From NCBI GenBank assembly GCA_947488755.1, contig CANLAD010000001.1:1688247-1752246 (forward strand): 64,000 bases of DNA, read 5' to 3'. Positions 35,728 to 44,519 of this stretch are shown in pieces. The first letter of the stretch is position 1, and each line of letters opens with the position of its first letter. The position numbers were made by a program, and so were the translations under genes. Source of the DNA: an uncultured Erythrobacter sp. Its GTDB lineage: Bacteria; Pseudomonadota; Alphaproteobacteria; Sphingomonadales; Sphingomonadaceae. The notes below the pieces were generated by a model. The model searched no databases. It was not told the origin of the DNA and was given only the letters and a program-made list of their open reading frames with translations.

Positions 35728-36963
35728 CTAACGCGCGATGGCGATCCCGCCTTTGATGAGGTGCGTTACCCGACCTTGCGTGCCCTGCCGATCGAACGGC
35801 GTGTTGTCCGCGGTCGCCTTCATCCTGCTGCGATCGATGATCCACGGCGCATCCGGATCGATGATCGCGATATCCGCTTCGTATCCAGGTTCGATCCGCC
35901 CGGCTTCCACGCCGAGCAACTCTGCGGGCTTGGCCGCGAGCAGCTCGAAAGCACGAGACGTGTCGATAACTTCGTCGCGCACCAGACCCAGCGTCATCGC
36001 GAGCAACGTCTCGGCTCCGGCCATACCGGGCGCGGCATCGGCGAACGGCAGGCGCTTGTCCTCGGCCCCGCGCGGATCGTGCCCGCTGGCGATCACGTCG
36101 ACCGTGCCATCGGCAATCGCCGCGCGCGCGGCCTGTCGGTCAGCCTCGCTGCGCAAGGGTGGTGAGAGCCGGGCAAAGGTCCGAAAGTCCGCCGTTTCGA
36201 GGTCCGACAGCATGAAATGCGCAGGCGTGATCCCGCAGGTGATCGCGATACCGCGCGATTTGGCCTGCCTCACAAGTTCAAAACCGGCGGCGGTGGTGAC
36301 CTGTCGAAAATGGATCCGCGCCCCGTTCATTTCGGCGAGCGCGATGTCGCGGGCGAGCGCGAGCGTCTCGGCCTCCGCGGGGGCGCTTGGGATGCCGAGC
36401 CGTGTCGCAATTTCGCCCGCCGTGGCCGCAGCTTCGCCGGCCAGCGCGGCGTCTTCGGCATGGGCGACTACAACAAGGTCGAGCATCGCGGCGTACTGGA
36501 GCAGGCTCAGCATCACGCCGCTGTCGCCGATCCAGCGCCTCCCGCTGGCGACGCCCCGCGCGCCCGCGTCGCGCATAAGTGCGACCTCCGCCAATTCAGA
36601 GCCCGCCAGTCCGCGGGTCGCGGCAGCGAGCGGGTGAACCCATAGGTCCGGCTTGCCGCTTTTGGCGATGAAGTTGACCCGGCTGGGGTGGTCGAGCGGA
36701 AGTGACTGATCCGGCATCAGTGCGGCCCGAGTTATCCCGCCGAAATGGAAGGCAGGCTTATCGATCGCAAACACCCCGAAATCGACGAGGCCGGGCGCAA
36801 CAAGCTTGCCCCGCGCATCGATTGCCTCGTCCCCGTCCTGGACTTCCACGTCGGGTCCAGCCGCGTCGATCAGGCCGTGCACAAGCCGCACCGTGCCATC
36901 GATGACGCCGCCGGTCGTGACGATCCGCCCGCCGGTAATCACAACCGGACGCATCTGTCTCAT
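35728..36963 (-). CDS. Dihydroorotase-like protein, probably non-catalytic (PyrC' type)
   Basis: 411 residues from ATG 36963, which overlaps the pyrB stop as ATGA. The fold is that of dihydroorotase ([35 protein letters not shown]). Most metal and catalytic residues are changed: the H-x-H after PGLVD is replaced by GVF, the HVST-type histidine is RQVTT, and the DHAPH-type motif is GHDPR. In several proteobacteria an inactive PyrC' is a structural partner of PyrB, and a separate active enzyme exists elsewhere. That role is the best reading here. Confidence 0.85.
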   Translation of the reverse strand: MRQMRPVVITGGRIVTTGGVIDGTVRLVHGLIDAAGPDVEVQDGDEAIDARGKLVAPGLVDFGVFAIDKPAFHFGGITRAALMPDQSLPLDHPSRVNFIAKSGKPDLWVHPLAAATRGLAGSELAEVALMRDAGARGVASGRRWIGDSGVMLSLLQYAAMLDLVVVAHAEDAALAGEAAATAGEIATRLGIPSAPAEAETLALARDIALAEMNGARIHFRQVTTAAGFELVRQAKSRGIAITCGITPAHFMLSDLETADFRTFARLSPPLRSEADRQAARAAIADGTVDVIASGHDPRGAEDKRLPFADAAPGMAGAETLLAMTLGLVRDEVIDTSRAFELLAAKPAELLGVEAGRIEPGYEADIAIIDPDAPWIIDRSRMKATADNTPFDRQGTQGRVTHLIKGGIAIAR

Positions 36964-37985
36964 GCTTCGTTCTCCCACCCCTCGACACCGCGAGCGGTGC
37001 GGGTGAGAACGTCGAGGCAGGCCATACGGATCGCGACGCCCATTTCCACCTGCTGAGTGACGATCGAGCGGTCGAGCATGTCGGCAACGTCGCTGTCGAT
37101 CTCGACCCCGCGGTTCATCGGCCCGGGGTGCATCACCAGCGCGTCGGGCGCGGCCTGTTGGAGGCGCGCGGAGGTAAGCCCATAAAGATGATGATATTCG
37201 CGCGCCGAAGGGATGAACTGCCCGGCCATTCGCTCGGTCTGCAAACGCAGCATCATCACCACGTCGGTGCCCGCCAGAGCCTCGTCGAAATCGAGGAATG
37301 GCGTGGCACCCATCGCCGCGACCCCGGCGGGCATCAGCGCGGGCGGCGAACACACGCGGACATTCGCGCCCATCGCGGTCAAGCACAGGATGTTGGAACG
37401 TGCGACCCGACTGTGCAGGATATCGCCGCATATCGTCACGGTAAGGCCAGTGAAATCCTCACTATCCTCCCCTCGCCGCACCAGCGCCTCACGCAGTGCG
37501 AGCGCATCGAGCAGTGCCTGGGTCGGATGTTCGTGACTGCCATCGCCCGCATTCAGAACCGGGCAATCGACCTTGTCCGCGATCAATTGCGTCGCACCGC
37601 TCGATCCATGACGGATCACGATCGCATCGGCGCGCATGGCATTGAGCGTGATCGCGGTGTCGATCAGCGTCTCGCCCTTTTTCACGCTGGACTGGGCGGC
37701 GTGCATGTTGACAACGTCCGCACCCAGCCGCTTCCCCGCAATCTCGAAACTGAGCAGCGTGCGTGTCGAAGCCTCGAAGAAAGCATTGATGATGGTGAGA
37801 CCCGAAAGCAGCCCCGCATGTTTCGCGCTGCGGCGGTTCAATTCGACCCATTGCTGCGCCTCATGCAGCAGATAGAGGATCTCATGACGCTCGAGATGGC
37901 CGATACCGGTCAGGTCGCGATGTGGAAAGGCCAGCCGCCCGCCGGGAAAGCGGTCGCTTGCTGCGGGCGGAAATGTGTGATCCAT
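36960..37985 (-). CDS. pyrB: Aspartate carbamoyltransferase catalytic chain
   Basis: 341 residues from ATG 37985 ([10 protein letters not shown]), an upstream extension being unlikely. Carbamoyl-phosphate binding motifs [13 protein letters not shown] and the [11 protein letters not shown] segment are present, and [11 protein letters not shown] marks the C-terminal domain. It condenses carbamoyl phosphate with aspartate in pyrimidine synthesis. It overlaps the degenerate dihydroorotase gene by 4 nt; no regulatory subunit (pyrI) is nearby, as expected when PyrC' is present. Confidence 0.95.
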   Translation of the reverse strand: MDHTFPPAASDRFPGGRLAFPHRDLTGIGHLERHEILYLLHEAQQWVELNRRSAKHAGLLSGLTIINAFFEASTRTLLSFEIAGKRLGADVVNMHAAQSSVKKGETLIDTAITLNAMRADAIVIRHGSSGATQLIADKVDCPVLNAGDGSHEHPTQALLDALALREALVRRGEDSEDFTGLTVTICGDILHSRVARSNILCLTAMGANVRVCSPPALMPAGVAAMGATPFLDFDEALAGTDVVMMLRLQTERMAGQFIPSAREYHHLYGLTSARLQQAAPDALVMHPGPMNRGVEIDSDVADMLDRSIVTQQVEMGVAIRMACLDVLTRTARGVEGWENEA

Positions 37986-38151
37986 CGAGACCCCGTATCG
38001 CTCGGCCCTGCCCTTAGTCGAGCCATGCATGACGCTCAACCCGTCGTGCATGGCGCGGGCATGGAAGTTGCGGGCATTTGCGCCTATCTCGGTCCGGCGA
38101 CAATCGAACACGGCCCGTCAGCGGGTTACAACATACGAAAGCCAATTCTTC

Positions 38152-40056
38152 ATGAGCTTCATCGGCAAGGCCTGGAAAGTCATCGTCGGGATCAAGGACG
38201 CGCTGGTCCTTGTCTTCATGCTGCTGTTCTTCCTCGCGCTGTTCGCGATCCTGTCCGCCACGCCAAATCCAGGCCAGGTGCGTGACGGCGCGCTCTTTAT
38301 CGACCTGTCCGGCGTTGTGGTCGAAGAACGGGCCGAGGTCGATCCGTTCGAAGCGTTGCTCAGCCGCGAAGCGCCAGTGGTCGAGTATCAGGCCCGCGAT
38401 TTGGTGCGCGTGCTTGAGGCGGCGGCGGGCGACGAACGCATCGAGGCGGTGGTGATTGACCTCACATCCTTTCTTGGCGGTGGGCAGGTCCATATGCAGG
38501 CGATCGGCGAAGCGATGGACCGCGTCCGGCAAGCGGACAAGCCGGTGCTGACCTACGCAATCGGCTATGGCGACGATCACATGCAACTCGCCGCCCATTC
38601 AAGCGAGGTCTGGGTCGATCCGCTCGGCGGGGCGCTGATCTCGGGACCGGGCGGCAGCAATCTGTATTACGCCGGGCTGCTCGAGCGGTTGAAGGTCAAC
38701 ACCCGCGTCTATCGCGTGGGCGAATTCAAGTCGGCGGTCGAACCATTCATTCTAGATGGTCCGTCGGAAGCTGCACAAGAGAACCGAGCGGCGCTTTACG
38801 GCGCGCTGTGGGAGGAATGGCAGGCCAATGTGACCACTGCGCGGCCCAAGCTGCAACTTGACCGGGTGACGAGCGATCCGGTCGGCTGGGTCGAGGCGTC
38901 TTCCGGCGATCTGGCCAAAGCCGCCCTCGATGCAGGACTTGTCGACAAACTCGGCAGCCGGGTCGAATTCGGCGAGCGCGTGGCCGAGATCGTGGGCGAA
39001 GACGACTGGGACGACGCACCCGGTTCGTTCGCCAAAAGTGAATTTACGCCGTATCTCGCCGACGTTGGGCCCAATCTTCGCGGTCTGACCGGGTCGGACA
39101 ACGATATCGCCGTCGTGACGGTCGCGGGCAACATCGTCGATGGCGACGCGGGACCGGGCACTGCTGGCGGCGATCGCATCGCGGACCTTCTGAACGAGGC
39201 TTTGGCCGATGATCCCAAGGGGCTGGTCGTACGGGTCGATTCGCCGGGCGGATCGGTGCTAGCTTCCGAAGAAATCCGCCGCGCGGTCGAGCGCTTCCGG
39301 GCAAAAGAACTGCCGGTCGCGATATCCTTCGCCAATGTCGCCGCGAGCGGCGGGTATTGGGTTGCGACTGCAGGCGACCGTATCTTTGCGCAGCCCGAGA
39401 CAATCACCGGCTCGATCGGCGTGTTCGCAATCCTCCCCACGTTTGAGGACGCTGCGGCCGATATCGGCGTGAATTCCGCAGGTTATCGCACCACGCCGCT
39501 ATCCGGCCAACCCGACCTCATCGCCGGGCTGACCCCGGAGGTCGACGCGATCCTGCAGGCCAGCGTGACCGACACCTATTCCGACTTCCTCGAACGGGTC
39601 AGCACCGCACGCGGAATGACGCCGACCCGCATCGATCAGATCGCACAGGGGCGCGTGTGGGATGGCGGTTCGGCGCGGCAGCTCGATCTCGTCGATCAGT
39701 TCGGGGGACTCGAAGAGGCGCTCGACTGGGTCGCGGTCGAAGCGGGTCTGGAAGAAGACGACTGGCAGCCGGTCTTTCTCGGAGCGGCGGAAACAAGCTA
39801 CGATTCGCTGATCCGTCAACTGGTGTTCGACAGTACGGCGGACCGTGAGCAGGCGCGCAATGGCGATCTGTTCGCCATGGCCGCGCGTGAGCGCGAGCGC
39901 CTCCTGACCCGCGTGCTAAGCGATGCGCAGCGGCTTTCCGGCGCACAAGGCATACAGGCCTACTGTCTCGAATGCCCGGTCGAAACACGCGCGCCCGATC
40001 GCAGCGCGAGCGATGCCAGCATATTCGACTGGCTTGCGGGGTATCTCCTACGCTGA
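38152..40056 (+). CDS. sppA: Signal peptide peptidase SppA (67-kDa type)
   Basis: 634 residues from ATG 38152. One N-terminal membrane helix (about 15-36) is followed by two tandem S49 domains. The catalytic lysine K193 is in the first (VGEFKSAVEPF) and the serine S399 in the second (NVAASGGYWV), as in the E. coli dyad. It degrades cleaved signal peptides in the inner membrane. It is divergent from pyrB and followed by tRNA-Val after 125 nt. The C-terminus has two Cys (AYCLECPVE). Confidence 0.93.
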   Translation: MSFIGKAWKVIVGIKDALVLVFMLLFFLALFAILSATPNPGQVRDGALFIDLSGVVVEERAEVDPFEALLSREAPVVEYQARDLVRVLEAAAGDERIEAVVIDLTSFLGGGQVHMQAIGEAMDRVRQADKPVLTYAIGYGDDHMQLAAHSSEVWVDPLGGALISGPGGSNLYYAGLLERLKVNTRVYRVGEFKSAVEPFILDGPSEAAQENRAALYGALWEEWQANVTTARPKLQLDRVTSDPVGWVEASSGDLAKAALDAGLVDKLGSRVEFGERVAEIVGEDDWDDAPGSFAKSEFTPYLADVGPNLRGLTGSDNDIAVVTVAGNIVDGDAGPGTAGGDRIADLLNEALADDPKGLVVRVDSPGGSVLASEEIRRAVERFRAKELPVAISFANVAASGGYWVATAGDRIFAQPETITGSIGVFAILPTFEDAAADIGVNSAGYRTTPLSGQPDLIAGLTPEVDAILQASVTDTYSDFLERVSTARGMTPTRIDQIAQGRVWDGGSARQLDLVDQFGGLEEALDWVAVEAGLEEDDWQPVFLGAAETSYDSLIRQLVFDSTADREQARNGDLFAMAARERERLLTRVLSDAQRLSGAQGIQAYCLECPVETRAPDRSASDASIFDWLAGYLLR

Positions 40057-40181
40057 GACTCGGCGTTATGGGCATTGGCCGCAGAACACTGCTCGCTTGC
40101 AAACGCCATATTCGCGCAGTAAGGCCGCGCTCCTGTCTCGCAGTCTTGCGGCGCAATTGCGCACCGTCGGTCAGCGCAGAT

Positions 40182-40256
40182 GGGCGCGTAGCTCAGTGGT
40201 AGAGCACACCCTTCACACGGGTGGGGTCGCAAGTTCAATCCTTGCCGCGCCCACCA
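40182..40256 (+). tRNA. tRNA-Val (anticodon CAC)
   Basis: 75 nt with encoded CCA. Acceptor GGGCGCG pairs with CGCGCCC; D arm GCTC-AGTGGTA-GAGC; anticodon stem-loop CACCC-TTCACAC-GGGTG gives CAC; T arm GCAAG-TTCAATC-CTTGC. Confidence 0.97.
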
Positions 40257-40266
40257 TCGCCTTGGT

Positions 40267-41013
40267 CTAGCGGCTTGGCGATGTCTGGCCGACGTTCGGC
40301 AAGCCGAATTGCTCGGGCGAGAAGCTGTAGACCTCGTCATGAGGGAACGCGGCCATCGCGCTCAGGCGGTTGCCTTCATGCCGCAAGTGCCAGTTGCGGC
40401 CATGAAGCGGCTCTGACTTCGCAAAACCCGCAGGGTCGAGCAGCGCGACGTTGATGCCGCTGGGGTCGCGCGCGGAGCAGGCGCGGATGGCCTGCCCCTT
40501 CGCCTCCCGCACCGCAGCCGCCAAGCTCTGACACGCGCGATAATCATCCGGATCGCACCAGCTCTTGCGTTGGGTATCAAACGGCGCGTCTGTGGTATCG
40601 ATCAGTCGCTGCAGATCGAGCGGTATCGAAAAGCTCAAATGCTCGCTCGTGCGATTGCCCGGCTGAAACTCAGGTGATCGGCTGAAAAAACGCAGGCGTC
40701 CATAGGCCGTCTCCGCGATAGCGGTTCGCTCGTCCTCGCTCGCGTAGAAGATTCCCGGGCGCTCGTCTGCCCGGCGAAACCGGCTGGCCACCTTGTGACC
40801 ATAACGGAACGGGGACGCGAGCAGGTAATGCAGGCCGTGCGCCGACTTCGGCAGGTTCGGTTTGGCGGCGTTCGCCAGCTCTTCCAGCCGGCGCTGCTCG
40901 TGCGAATCTGCTGCAAGGCGGTTGGTAGAGATCCGATGCTGCGCCTCGACCACGCGCCAAACGGTCCGGCGATAGCTGCGAAACTCAGACGCGAGCGCGG
41001 TGGGCGTCCACAT
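40267..41013 (-). CDS. RES-domain toxin (NAD+-degrading)
   Basis: 248 residues from ATG 41013 (MWTPTALASE); an ATG at 41040 is possible. The RES-type core is visible in RYGHKVASRFR, PGIFYASEDERTAIAETAYG and HLSFSIPL. RES toxins deplete NAD+ (MbcT, ParT-like). The gene overlaps the end of the antitoxin gene by 29 nt. It ends 10 nt from convergent tRNA-Val. It probably forms a stable complex with the antitoxin. Confidence 0.85.
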   Translation of the reverse strand: MWTPTALASEFRSYRRTVWRVVEAQHRISTNRLAADSHEQRRLEELANAAKPNLPKSAHGLHYLLASPFRYGHKVASRFRRADERPGIFYASEDERTAIAETAYGRLRFFSRSPEFQPGNRTSEHLSFSIPLDLQRLIDTTDAPFDTQRKSWCDPDDYRACQSLAAAVREAKGQAIRACSARDPSGINVALLDPAGFAKSEPLHGRNWHLRHEGNRLSAMAAFPHDEVYSFSPEQFGLPNVGQTSPSR

Positions 41014-41362
41014 AATCGCAAACGGTGATGAGGCCCGCAAAGCTCTCGATCAGATCCGCCGGGCGCGCTTCGAGGTCAACATTGGGAGTGGCAAGCCAGG
41101 CGCGCGCCGCCATGTCATCGCTTCCCAACAGGGCATCGAGCGAGCGGAACAGCCGCAGGAGAAACTGACCGGCCTCGAAAGACTTGCTTGCGGGATCGAG
41201 CGCGGTCTTGCCCGATCGCAACCGCGATACCGTTGCTTCGGACAGACCCAGCACCGCACCAAGCTTGGCGTTGGTGAACCCCCACAACTCGCCGATCCGC
41301 GCAATCGCGGTGGTCAGTACTTTGCCATCGTCGGGCTGAACTTCGAGCGGTTGCGTCGCCAT
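40985..41362 (-). CDS. Xre/MbcA/ParS-type antitoxin
   Basis: 125 residues from ATG 41362 (MATQPLEVQP), with GAAGGA upstream; a GTG five codons earlier is less likely. The N-terminal half has a helix-turn-helix (NAKLGAVLGLSEATVSRLRSG). The C-terminal half is the toxin-binding domain (AGQFLLRLFRSLDALLGSDDMAARAWLATP, with LIESFAGL). It neutralises the RES toxin and should repress its own promoter, where a perfect palindrome lies 21 nt upstream of the ATG. Confidence 0.88.
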   Translation of the reverse strand: MATQPLEVQPDDGKVLTTAIARIGELWGFTNAKLGAVLGLSEATVSRLRSGKTALDPASKSFEAGQFLLRLFRSLDALLGSDDMAARAWLATPNVDLEARPADLIESFAGLITVCDYVDAHRARV

Positions 41363-41382
41363 TTCGCTATCCTTCACTTGAA

Positions 41383-41399
41383 AGATATACGAGATATCT
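41383..41399. promoter_or_regulatory. Operator-like palindrome of the RES/Xre toxin-antitoxin operon
   Basis: AGATAT-N5-ATATCT, a perfect 6+6 repeat (41383-41388 and 41394-41399), next to a TTGACT on the minus strand. The position fits autorepression by the Xre antitoxin. Confidence 0.55.
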
Positions 41400-41426
41400 A
41401 GTCAAATGCAAGAGCAGCCAACCGTC

Positions 41427-42374
41427 TTAGCCTTCCAAGTCGGTCCCGACCGTCCACCACGTCAGCGATTTGACGTCGTGTGCCGAAGTCCAGATGCGCT
41501 GCGGTGTATAGCGCAGCGCCCCGCTTCCTTCCGGCCGGCCTGTGCGCGCGACGATTTCCAGCGTATCCGCGTCGATCACAACGAACGTCTGATCCTCGGT
41601 CGTGCGCAGCCAGACCTTACCGTCACCAACGTCGATATCGCCGTAAAGCAGCGTTTCGCCCACTTCGACGCGCCCGGTTACTGCGACCTGATCGGGGTCG
41701 ACGCGTGCGACGGTGCCGTCGCCCTGCTCCTGCACCCACACGGCCCCTTCCCCGGCAGTAAGGAAGCCGGGCTGCGCGCCGAGCTGCGCAGTCGCAGTCA
41801 CTTCGTTGGTCGCCGGATCGATGCGCTGGATGATCTCCGCATCACTGCTGACCGCCCAAAGCGCGCCGTGCCCAAACGCGAGGAAGAACGTGCCTGGCAC
41901 GACATCGATCAGGGCGCTGATTTCATTCGTTGCGGGATCAATCCGCGCGACCGTGCCATCGGCATCGCTCGGCACCCAGATCGAACCGGCCCCTGCGACC
42001 ACATTGGTTTCACCGCGCGGATTGGCGATGCCGGTGGCGATGATTTCGTCCACCTCCGCGGTAGCGGTGTCGACCCGGTAGAGATTGGCATCCTCGCAAT
42101 TCGCGATCCATAACGCGCCTTCGTACAGCGCCATCGTCCCGCACGGTCGGGGAATAGCGACCGATGCGACCAACTCCTGGGTCGACCATTGCTCCACCCG
42201 CCCATCATTGGTGGTCCAGACCGTCTCACCATCGACTGTCAGAAAGTCGGCAAAGCCCGGCACGTCGAGCACGTTTTCTTCAAATTCGAGCGAAGCATCG
42301 GCCGGTTCGTCTTGCGAAACGGCGGGTGAGCACGCGGCAAGCGCAAGCAGTGCGGTGGCGATCGCAGATCTCAT
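41427..42374 (-). CDS. Beta-propeller lipoprotein (YncE/Vgb-like repeats)
   Basis: 315 residues from ATG 42374, with a GTG two codons earlier. Signal peptide with lipobox LAAC. Repeats such as VWTTNDGRVEQW, LWIANCEDANLYRVDTATAEV and IWVPSDADGTVARIDPATNEI form a six- or seven-bladed propeller with the pattern (L/V)WV...V.RIDP.T. No catalytic residues are evident. It is likely periplasmic and faces away from the guanidine operon; sharing of the intergenic region (42375-42578) may be incidental. Confidence 0.75.
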   Translation of the reverse strand: MRSAIATALLALAACSPAVSQDEPADASLEFEENVLDVPGFADFLTVDGETVWTTNDGRVEQWSTQELVASVAIPRPCGTMALYEGALWIANCEDANLYRVDTATAEVDEIIATGIANPRGETNVVAGAGSIWVPSDADGTVARIDPATNEISALIDVVPGTFFLAFGHGALWAVSSDAEIIQRIDPATNEVTATAQLGAQPGFLTAGEGAVWVQEQGDGTVARVDPDQVAVTGRVEVGETLLYGDIDVGDGKVWLRTTEDQTFVVIDADTLEIVARTGRPEGSGALRYTPQRIWTSAHDVKSLTWWTVGTDLEG

Positions 42375-42487
42375 GGACACACTCCGGATAGCGCCGCCAC
42401 CATGGCGACAGATGCAAGCCTTCGGTCATCGCCCTCCCAGGCGGCCCACATACGGCTTGTTGCCGGATTGGCGCGCCAGACATCATA

Positions 42488-42521
42488 AAAATAATACAGA
42501 ATGGGGCAACCGTAATATTTT
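42488..42521. promoter_or_regulatory. AT-rich inverted repeat upstream of the importer gene (candidate NikR-like operator)
   Basis: AAAATAATAC (42488-42497) and GTAATATTTT (42512-42521) pair in 9 of 10 positions across a 14-nt spacer. The long half-site spacing and AT-rich halves resemble NikR-type operators. It is 57 nt upstream of the substrate-binding protein gene, in otherwise GC-rich DNA. Confidence 0.5.
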
Positions 42522-42578
42522 AGCGATGGACAAGGGCAGCGATTGCGGCAATGCTGCACCAGCGAAAGGAACCGACAG

Positions 42579-43664
42579 ATGATCCGAGAAATGCGCCGTA
42601 TCGGAACGCTGGTGACGCTGGCATTCGCATTGGCGCTCGCGTCGTGCTCGTCGGAAACGCCCGAGGCGGGAGCGGAACGAACCGAGTTTGATATCGGCTG
42701 GTCGATCTATGCCGGCTGGATGCCCTGGCCGTATGCCGATCGGACCGGGATCGTCGAGAAGTGGGAGGACAAATATGGGATCACGATCAACTTCGTGCAG
42801 GTCAATGACTACGTCGAATCGGTAAACCAGTACACCGCTGGACAGCTCGACGGAGTGACCGTTGCGAACATGGATGCGCTGACCATTCCGGCGGCTGGTG
42901 GCAAGGACACCAGCGCCATCATTCTGGGCGACTATTCCAACGGGAATGACGGAGTTTTGCTTAAGGGAGCCGACACGCTCGAGCAAATCCGCGACCGGGA
43001 CGTCTATTTGGTCGAGCTGTCGGTCTCGCACTACCTGTTGGCGCGTGCGCTCGACACGGTCGGGCTGCCGATGACCGCCGTCAACACGGTCAATACATCC
43101 GATGCCGACATTGCCGGCGCGTTTTCGTCCCCCGACATCACCGCCGCGGTCGCATGGAATCCGCAGCTCACCACCATGCGGCAATCACCGCGCGCCACGC
43201 AGGTGTTCAGCTCGGCTGATATACCCGGCGAGATCGTGGATCTCCTGGTGGTCGACACCGCGACGCTTCAGGCCAATCCGAAGCTCGGCAAAGCGCTTGC
43301 GGGAATCTGGTACGAAACGATGGACCTGGTCGAGCGAGACGACGAGGAGGGTGAGGCCGCGCGCGCCGCGATGGCCTCGCTTGCCGGAACGACGCCGGAA
43401 TTGTTCGAGGGGCAATTGGCGACGACCTATCTCTACGCCGATCCGCAAGCCGCGGTCGCGGCCACTTCTGACGAAGCGCTGTTCGAGACCATGACGCGGG
43501 TGCGCGACTTCAGTTTCTCCCAAGGGCTGTTCGGGCAGGGCGCGCGCTCCGCCGACGCGGTCGGCATGGCATTCCCGGGCGGGCGGACGCTGGGCGATCC
43601 CGACAACATCACGCTCAGGTTCGACGAGACGTATATGCAGATGGCAGCCGATGGAGACTTGTGA
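42579..43664 (+). CDS. ABC importer substrate-binding lipoprotein (NitT/TauT type, urea-carboxylase-associated)
   Basis: 361 residues from ATG 42579, with AAAGGA upstream. Signal sequence with lipobox LASC. The mature part (FDIGWSIYAGWMPWPYADRTGI, then GQLDGVTVANMDAL) matches the NMT1/TauA-like binding proteins seen beside urea/guanidine carboxylases. It likely binds guanidine or a related small cation in the periplasm. The other importer genes follow, the permease after 39 nt. Ligand assignment is by context. Confidence 0.85.
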   Translation: MIREMRRIGTLVTLAFALALASCSSETPEAGAERTEFDIGWSIYAGWMPWPYADRTGIVEKWEDKYGITINFVQVNDYVESVNQYTAGQLDGVTVANMDALTIPAAGGKDTSAIILGDYSNGNDGVLLKGADTLEQIRDRDVYLVELSVSHYLLARALDTVGLPMTAVNTVNTSDADIAGAFSSPDITAAVAWNPQLTTMRQSPRATQVFSSADIPGEIVDLLVVDTATLQANPKLGKALAGIWYETMDLVERDDEEGEAARAAMASLAGTTPELFEGQLATTYLYADPQAAVAATSDEALFETMTRVRDFSFSQGLFGQGARSADAVGMAFPGGRTLGDPDNITLRFDETYMQMAADGDL

Positions 43665-43703
43665 GCCGAAACGAATGTCCCCAGCGGGCGTGACCGGCCC
43701 CTG

Positions 43704-44519
43704 ATGCGCGGGCTCAATCGCGATTTTGGGCAGCGCAACAATCTGCTGCTGGGCTTAATTCCGATTGTCGCCCTGATCCTGCTCTACCTCGTGCTCGCCG
43801 GTGAGCGGAACGCGGTCAATCCCAACGACAAGATCCTGCCCCTGCCTGGCGCGATGGCGGAGGCGATGTGGGCGCTGGTGTTCGAGCGCGACCAGCTATC
43901 GGGCGACTATCTCTTCTGGTCCGATACCTTCGCCAGCCTGCGGCGACTTGGTCTGGGCCTCGCGATTTCAACCCTTTGTGCGCTCGGCGTGGGACTGCTG
44001 CTGGGGGTCATGCCGGCTATCAGAGCGACATTCGGCATGTTGGTCACCAGCATCGCGGTGATCCCGCCGATCGCGCTGCTGCCCATCCTGTTCATCGTCT
44101 TCGGCTTGGGCGAAACCGCCAAGGTCGCGCTTATCGTCATCGGAATTGCGCCGTTTATGGTGCGCGATATCGCCGCGCATATCACCGCTCTGCCGCGCGA
44201 GCAGATCGTCAAGGCGCGAACCCTTGGCGCGAGCACGTGGCAATTGCTGCTGCGCGTCGCCCTGCCGCAAGCGATGCCGCGGCTGATCCAGGCCTTGCGC
44301 CTGTCGCTCGGCCCGGCATGGGTCTTCCTGATTTCGGCGGAGGCGATCGCGTCGGATGTGGGGCTGGGATATCGCATCTTCCTCGTCCGGCGGTACCTCG
44401 CGATGGACGTCATTCTGCCCTATGTCGCGTGGATCGCGCTGCTCGCTGCGACCATCGATGTCCTGCTCATGCTGTCGAGCCGTCGCCTGTTCCGCTGGGC
44501 GCATGGGAGCGAGCATTGA
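43704..44519 (+). CDS. ABC importer permease
   Basis: 271 residues with six predicted membrane helices. The EAA loop is seen as HITALPREQIVKARTLGASTW, and WVFLISAEAIASDVGLGYRIF is typical of NitT/TauT permeases. It forms the membrane channel of the importer with the ATPase encoded next. Its stop overlaps the ATPase start as TTGA. Confidence 0.88.
   Translation: MRGLNRDFGQRNNLLLGLIPIVALILLYLVLAGERNAVNPNDKILPLPGAMAEAMWALVFERDQLSGDYLFWSDTFASLRRLGLGLAISTLCALGVGLLLGVMPAIRATFGMLVTSIAVIPPIALLPILFIVFGLGETAKVALIVIGIAPFMVRDIAAHITALPREQIVKARTLGASTWQLLLRVALPQAMPRLIQALRLSLGPAWVFLISAEAIASDVGLGYRIFLVRRYLAMDVILPYVAWIALLAATIDVLLMLSSRRLFRWAHGSEH

Noticed and set aside
40255..40283. Stem CATCGCC/GGCGATG after tRNA-Val as a terminator
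   Set aside because: Seven base pairs with a 15-nt loop and no T-run; it overlaps the tRNA 3' end and the RES stop, so it is not reported as a feature.
40182..41399. Genomic island inserted at tRNA-Val
   Set aside because: No integrase, no repeat of the tRNA 3' end downstream and no composition shift were seen; only the toxin-antitoxin pair is suggestive.
42375..42578. Possible guanidine riboswitch (ykkC type) before the importer gene
   Set aside because: None of the conserved guanidine-I, -II (paired ACGR loops) or -III sequence features could be found by eye. The only structured element is the AT-rich inverted repeat.
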